This document shows, piece by piece, positions 59,313 through 64,000 of a DNA stretch of 64,000 nucleotides (position 1 is its first letter; each line of letters opens with the position of its first letter). Source of the DNA: Apricaphanius iberus. Its lineage: Eukaryota; Chordata; Actinopteri; Cyprinodontiformes; Aphaniidae. Below the pieces are notes generated by a model. It had not been told where the DNA came from. It did not search any database and saw nothing but the letters and a program-made list of their open reading frames with translations. The stretch is from positions 372,001-436,000 of the forward strand of contig JAPXFQ010002738.1 in assembly GCA_028564705.1 (NCBI GenBank), written 5' to 3'. The translations under genes and the position numbers were made by a program.

Positions 59313-60034
59313 TACTTTTCCCTTTTCATATCTGAGAGGGCGATGCCACTTTTCAAAGTTTTGTTCCCGTAACAAGGAAGCATGTTACTTTAATAGGAAC
59401 TCCAGCCAAGAATGCTTTTCTTGACATGCAACATAACTTTCTAAAGCATGAAACAAACACCTTTATCAACAGAGGGAAGTTCTCTGTTTAAGGAGACCAA
59501 TTAGTTCTTGAACGCTGATCTTTCACCAACAGCAATAAGGCTGTTTAAAAGCTTACACACTTTGAATCCAGATGCAGATATAATTTATTAATCCCAAGGT
59601 CATATTTGGAGCGTTTGGACAGATGTAAAATCTAACGTTAGTGCAGGGAATTTGTTTTTCCTTCTGGATCAGAGCTAACTGGTCCGGCAGGTGACGCCTT
59701 TACTGTAACCTGAGCGTAACCATGCCGACAGCTGATGAGCGTTCAGGTTCAGAAGGACCGGCTCGGTCAGGAATACAAGAGCTCCCCTCAAACACGGAAA
59801 GCAAAACTTGATTGTTGTGGATCTGATTTCAAGGCTGAGTCATCTCAGTGCAGATTAATGAATGGGCCGGTTTGGTTAGAGGTCACGAAGTCCTCTAAGG
59901 CCAACATTTTTCTCACTGACTTTGTTTTATCAGTGAAGTTGCACTTATCTGTGGTCGTGATGTTCTTTATGTCTGGAGGATGTTTGGTTTTAATTCACAG
60001 AACGAGCTGCTGTCGCAGAGAATATCAGCTCCAC
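59313..60034. other. No gene recognised
   Basis: A 100-codon frame at 59735-60037 (+) has no recognised domain. Confidence 0.45.
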
Positions 60035-60110
60035 TGACATTTAGGCGTGTTACACCCTGGAAGGGTCTCCAGCCCATGACAAAGCAACACAGAGACACAG
60101 GATGAACAAC
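60035..60110 (-). repeat. SINE-like repeat fragment
   Basis: 'ttacaccctggaagggtctc' and 'aagcaacacagagacacagg' are part of the interspersed repeat described at 21130-21400, in the same minus orientation. Confidence 0.45.
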
Positions 60111-60779
60111 CAGGTACTCACAAAGTATTAACCAGTTTATTTAAAACAAATAAAATGTATCAGCCATCTTTTTTCCTCACACTCTCAAGTAGTTTCATAT
60201 CATTAAGATTACCTAAATTATTCCTTTAATAATAAGTAGAATCTGTTAAATATTTATTTATTAACATCTTTAAGATCAGAAGTTTACTCACATAGGATGA
60301 TGTGATGTTCCTCCCTGGAACCGCTCTGGCTGGATGCTGAGAGACATGGCCTATCTGGACCCATTTGGACATGAGCTTCATCCCCCTGGCTAATGTTTTC
60401 TTGGATCCCTTTGGACATTCTATTAAAAACAACAGCGTCACAAACACCTTTCCGAAAAAATACGGCAACTGGATACAATTTGAAGACAGTTTGAACAATA
60501 TTTCTTGTGCACACATATGGTTCTGTAATGTATTTGCCTTGCACTAAAATGCATTCATTTTAAATTACATATCTGCAGCTGAAACAAGTAGTTTAGTGTA
60601 TACCAAACCGTTATTAACATTTTTATCTAACATTAGAGTCATTATTGGCTTTAGTAAAAGTGTTTTTGGTGAAGATAGGCTATTGGTTTAGTCTTTAAAG
60701 GCTTTTTTTTTTATTTAAATTACTTTTACTTTCATACTCTAAGTAGTTTTGTATCTGTGACATGGTACACAACGAGGGC
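60111..60779. other. No gene recognised
   Basis: AT-rich; overlapping frames at 60226-60547 have no recognised domain. Confidence 0.45.
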
Positions 60780-60842
60780 CTGGGCAGGGATTTGATCCCA
60801 CGACCCCCAGGTGAAAGTCATGTGCGCTAACCAGTCAGCCAA
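60780..60842 (-). repeat. tRNA-Glu-like SINE head
   Basis: On the minus strand 'tggctgactggttagcgcac' resembles an internal A box and D arm, 'gactttcacc' an anticodon arm with TTC (Glu), and 'gggatcaaatccc' a T arm/B box. The acceptor stem is not paired, so this is a tRNA-derived repeat and not a tRNA gene. Confidence 0.55.
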
Positions 60843-61473
60843 AGGGAAACCCTGTGGTCCAGCAGCCGGGGCACGTCATCTATCGGAACCACAGTGACAG
60901 GACCTCCACACTGTCACATATCCAGTTCTTTTTTATTACTAAGTAAAAAACCTGGCACCTCAAGTTCAACAGAAGTCTTTAAAACTTTAGATTTTTACTT
61001 GAATATCGAATGTGAGTACTTTTGACACTGTTATGACAATACAGTGTTTGTGTTTTGAGTGTTTTTCATTTAATTTAATTTCCTTATTCAGTTTACCTTT
61101 TAATAGTTTATTTTTTTATGTTCCGGTACGTTTTACTTCTTGATTATAGTGTTATGGTTTTGGCTCTATTTCCCTTCCATATTTTCATTTCTTGTCCTTA
61201 GATAATTTCACCTTTTTATTTAATTTTTTTTTGTCTGTATGATATTTTGCTTGTGTTTCCTTGTTTTATATTTTTCCATGTTAGTTCAGCTTAACTTCAT
61301 TTATCTTATAAGGTGGTTTTCTGATCTACTTCTCTTTCTAGTATTTCCTTCTCTTCTTTTTTATCTAGTGCTCTTTTGACATCTCCCTGGTTTTTTATTT
61401 TCATTTTCTTAGATATCTTTGGATACTTCTAAGTTAGTCCTTATTCTTCTTATTTAGGATTGTTCTTCCATCA
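60843..61473. other. No gene recognised
   Basis: T-rich sequence with pyrimidine runs, no coding signal. Confidence 0.5.
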
Positions 61474-61640
61474 GAGGGGTATTCCACGAAGTGAGCTAAC
61501 TTCAAAAGCCAGGCTTACTTTAACAAGCCCGGCTCAATTTCCCCAGATTCGGTTCCTCTAACGAGGCTAGACAGAAGCCCCGCTCAGTCACCATGGCAAC
61601 TTGCTCTCTTGGATGAACCTGTTCCGTGGCAGGCTAACAG
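61474..61640. mobile_element. Short DNA-transposon end fragment
   Basis: 'ggggtattccacgaagtgag' at 61477 and 'ccaggcttactttaacaagc' are the start of the same repeat seen at 20330. Confidence 0.4.
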
Positions 61641-61759
61641 TGAGGCTTAGAGATTAGCGTCTTTATTGTTATTTTAGCTTGATCAAATGATTGGACGATC
61701 CAGGTGATGTCACATTGCAGGGCTGCTGTTCTCTCCCTCACCACACCCTCCAATATAAA

Positions 61760-62076
61760 GTTATGTAATGTTATTGACTGTTTTTCTGTCTCCCTGCCAT
61801 TCTGCTCCCTGGAACAGATGTTGATTGCCTCCACTGGGGCTCTCCCTCTCACCTGCAATCCCTTTCCATGAATTAGTCTGGCCTTTGAAGGAAGAGAGAC
61901 CATGCGTGTGTGTTTGTGTAATAGGTGGTGCTTAATTCCACCCCAAGTGCACGCATTTATCTGCTGTTTTTTTATCAAATTCACAATTTCCAAATTCATC
62001 CCGAGCACTTTTGAAAAGCTTTCCTTGAGATGACATCTTTTGTGAATTGGCGCTATAAATAGACTGAATTGAATGG
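61760..62076 (+). mobile_element. LINE 3' UTR and tail
   Basis: 'ccttgagatgacatcttttg' and 'gaattggcgctataaatag' with 'actgaattgaat' (62021-62075) are an L2-like LINE 3' end. 'cctgcaatccctttccatga' upstream belongs to the UTR. The 124-codon minus frame at 61634-62008 is a shadow. Confidence 0.6.
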
Positions 62077-62099
62077 TACATTTTTAGTGTGAACTTTTA

Positions 62100-63250
62100 G
62101 TTTTTAGTGGAACAAGCAGGTCAGGAGTTGATTAAAGCCTTCTGTTAAAACCATTGACAATAAAATCACAGGCTATAGCAATTAGAGGTATCGCAACAAA
62201 AACTTCAGGAGAACGAGGAGCCATTTCACGCCTTAGATGACGCTTCCTTACAGTTCTTACAGAAGTCTCCTCAGAAGTCTGGATAAAACTGGTGATGTTA
62301 AAAAGCACACAGTAGTGGTCAGAGACAGCTAAGTCAAAAGCAGAGGACACACAGGTGGACAGGCCATACATGATGACAAGTCCAGGGTGTCTCCTCTGTT
62401 GTGAGTCGGCTGCTTGACATGTTGAATAAAATCAATTTAATTCATAATGTTTAAAAAAAGGATCTAAAAGGTTGTCCACATGTATCTTAAAATCACCAGA
62501 TAAAATTATACTTTCATAAGAGTTGTACAGAATTGATAATAAATCTTGAATAAAAACTGTTCCCTTTTTATGAGGCCTATAAGCTGTGATACATAAAATC
62601 TGAGGGGTGCTAAAAACATGTGCAGTATATTCAAATGAATTAAAATAAATAAAACAGGTTTGGCCGAAATAATTGATGAATTTATGAAAGCGGTACCGCC
62701 TCACCTTCTGCTACTCCTCGTGGAATAAGTGAAGTTAAATTTTAGTGAGAAGGCTTCTGTGAAAACAAGAGGGACATCTGCACTCAGCCATGTTTCTGTT
62801 AAAAATGAGCAATCAAGACCTAAAATACGATCATTAATGATAAAGGTTTTTATTGAGCAGAGAGCGAACATTTAAAAGTGCCATTAATGGTGGTCAAAGG
62901 TAGGGAGATGATTTACTGAAAGTGGGACTTTTTGTAACTGTTTAAGATTATTTGGTTTGTATTTGTTGGGTTTATGATTTTTAGTCTTCTCTCTGCTGAT
63001 AATAACAGATATTAGTGAGTTATAGCAAGGACCAAGTCCAATGTGAGTTACTGTTAAAATCAGGGCTGAGTTCATAGGAGCAGAGACCAGCTGGAAATCA
63101 GGATATTCTGGAGGCTCATTGCCAGCAAGCAGGTGACCTGTATGTTCAGGTGAAGACCATCCGCCCCAAACAGGTGACTCCTGTCCCATAAAATGTTAAC
63201 ATTGTCTATAAAACCAACTAAAGCAATACTGTTTCTCAGAAACAGAAAAG
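62100..63250 (-). mobile_element. L2-like LINE endonuclease region, minus strand
   Basis: Read on the minus strand, the apurinic-type endonuclease of an L2/CR1-like LINE is visible in order but in shifting frames: LNVRSLLNK, then DCSFLTETWLSADVPLV (about 62870-62760), ILCITAYRPHKKGTVFIQD, then SGDFKIHVDN (62704-62432), and finally STCVSSAFDLAVSDHYCVLF (62371-62132), where SDH is the conserved catalytic end motif. Stops and frameshifts separate these pieces, so no protein is made. The rest of the element (reverse transcriptase) is absent; the neighbouring 61760-62076 fragment lies on the opposite strand and is a separate insertion. Confidence 0.7.
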
Positions 63251-63473
63251 TTGATAAACTGATACAAACTAAATTCTAAAAGTAAAAAAAATGTCCTTCC
63301 TGATCTCTTCCTGTTGCTCTGATAACTTTATCTGTAGAGGCAGAACTACTAATCAGGTCACAAAAGAGTGAAAAGGCTGTCATCCACCCTTCTTCAGTCT
63401 TGATTCGTTCGTTGCTTATCTATAACTGTTGAGCTACCAACAGTGACTGAGAGACTCATCCTCAAAGCAAAGC

Positions 63474-63480
63474 TATAAAA
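63474..63480 (+). promoter_or_regulatory. TATA box
   Basis: 'tataaaa' lies about 64 bases upstream of the first ATG and spliced leader of the gene that follows, which would place the transcription start near 63505. Confidence 0.55.
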
Positions 63481-63504
63481 GTGTCGCTGTTTCATTGTGC
63501 AGCA

Positions 63505-64000
63505 AAAGTGTTTCCAGTGACGGCTGAGGCTGCCTCGATGTATCAGCAGAAAAAGGTAAAACCAGATTTCCTGTCCTTCATTCTAGGAAAACAAACATAG
63601 ATTTGTTTTCGATTGCATGTACACTCTAGCTGTGAAATAGGACTTCACCAGAGAGCCCTGATAAACAAAAATAAAATATATTTTTAAGTATTTTAATTGG
63701 AATGCCTTTTATAACGAGTTCATAAATTTGTATTTTTTTCTTTCCAAAGATGGCTTCAGCTCTTCTGCTCTCTCTGTTGATGTGTTTGTTGATGGCAGGA
63801 GCCACCAGATTAGATATAAGTCAATAATAATAGTAATAATAAGATAATGAAAATTTATAATAATTTAAAATGTAACAATAGAAAATATACTCCCCTCTTG
63901 TGTGTTCATGATTACAACCAGAAGAGACGATGTCATGACCTTATAATTTCTTTCTTCCACAGGCAGATCTAAGATTCATTAGATCAGCTGACCACTCAGG
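63505..64000 (+). CDS. Start of a probable host gene for a secreted or membrane protein
   Basis: Exon 1 (about 63505-63555) ends 'AAAAAG|gtaaaa'. An intron of 194 bases ends in 'ttttttctttccaaag', and exon 2 begins exactly at ATG 63750. It encodes MASALLLSLLMCLLMAGATR, a textbook signal peptide, then LDI. A donor-like 'ATAA|gtcaat' at 63820 (weak) is followed by an acceptor 'ttccacaggcag' at 63966; exon 3 from 63967 reads on in phase as NLRFIRSADHSG to the window edge. The small exon 1 also has an ATG (63538) whose six codons join in frame to exon 2, so MYQQKK may precede the signal peptide or, more likely, be leader. The product cannot be named from the part shown. A compact TATA promoter and short introns suit a small secreted protein. 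Confidence 0.5.

Noticed and set aside
60780..60842. Functional tRNA-Glu gene
   Set aside because: No paired acceptor stem, and mutated B box; it fits a tRNA-derived SINE head.

Overview
This looks like teleost fish nuclear DNA, probably a ray-finned fish of the percomorph type, although the species cannot be fixed from sequence alone. The evidence is the repeat content: Tc1/mariner, hAT, L1 and L2/CR1-like elements with typical fish 3' tails, AT-rich intergenic DNA, a CpG-rich patch, and vertebrate-style splice signals. There are no bacterial operons, CRISPR arrays or intact rRNA genes. Most long open frames are transposon-derived or fall in low-complexity DNA.

Layout. 1-5.5 kb: decayed hAT (BED finger), L2-like LINE and minus-strand Tc1 relics, plus a 60-bp scrap of 28S rRNA. 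5.8-7.3 kb: a CpG-rich patch with a candidate minus-strand first coding exon. 7.5-11.5 kb: several decayed pieces of one Tc1 lineage. 11.5-18.6 kb: little recognisable except a MITE and a long hairpin near 16 kb. 18.6-20.2 kb: an intact Tc1-like transposon with an open 379-aa DD38E transposase and perfect 27-bp ends. 20-31 kb: LINE tails, SINE-like and Tc1 fragments. 31.5-38.1 kb: a long-terminal-inverted-repeat element split by a 5'-truncated L1. The L1 has a 10-bp target duplication, a poly(A) tail and an unusual ~3.4 kb G-rich 3' region.

42.7-44.6 kb: a 30-bp minisatellite interrupted by an 841-bp hAT-type MITE with an exact 8-bp target duplication. 45.9-47.7 kb: a minus-strand L2-like LINE whose 3' UTR contains a ~380-bp piece of 28S rRNA. 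50.9-58.3 kb: a minus-strand LTR-flanked unit with a tRNA-Trp-like primer site and a polypurine tract. Its 6.2 kb interior shows no gag/pol but does hold exon-like segments with splice signals. 58.3-63.3 kb: more LINE pieces and a tRNA-Glu-like SINE. 63.47 kb to the end: the start of a probable host gene, with a TATA box, a spliced leader exon and a signal-peptide exon.

The most interesting points are the intact DD38E transposon, the L1-in-TIR nest with its G-rich tail, the 28S fragments, and the LTR unit. In the LTR unit, splice-phase-compatible exon candidates run from the interior to a further candidate exon at 49.3 kb. Either the LTR unit has captured host gene sequence, or a host gene is flanked by separate LTR copies. 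All identifications come from reading the sequence and remembered family features; no search was run.
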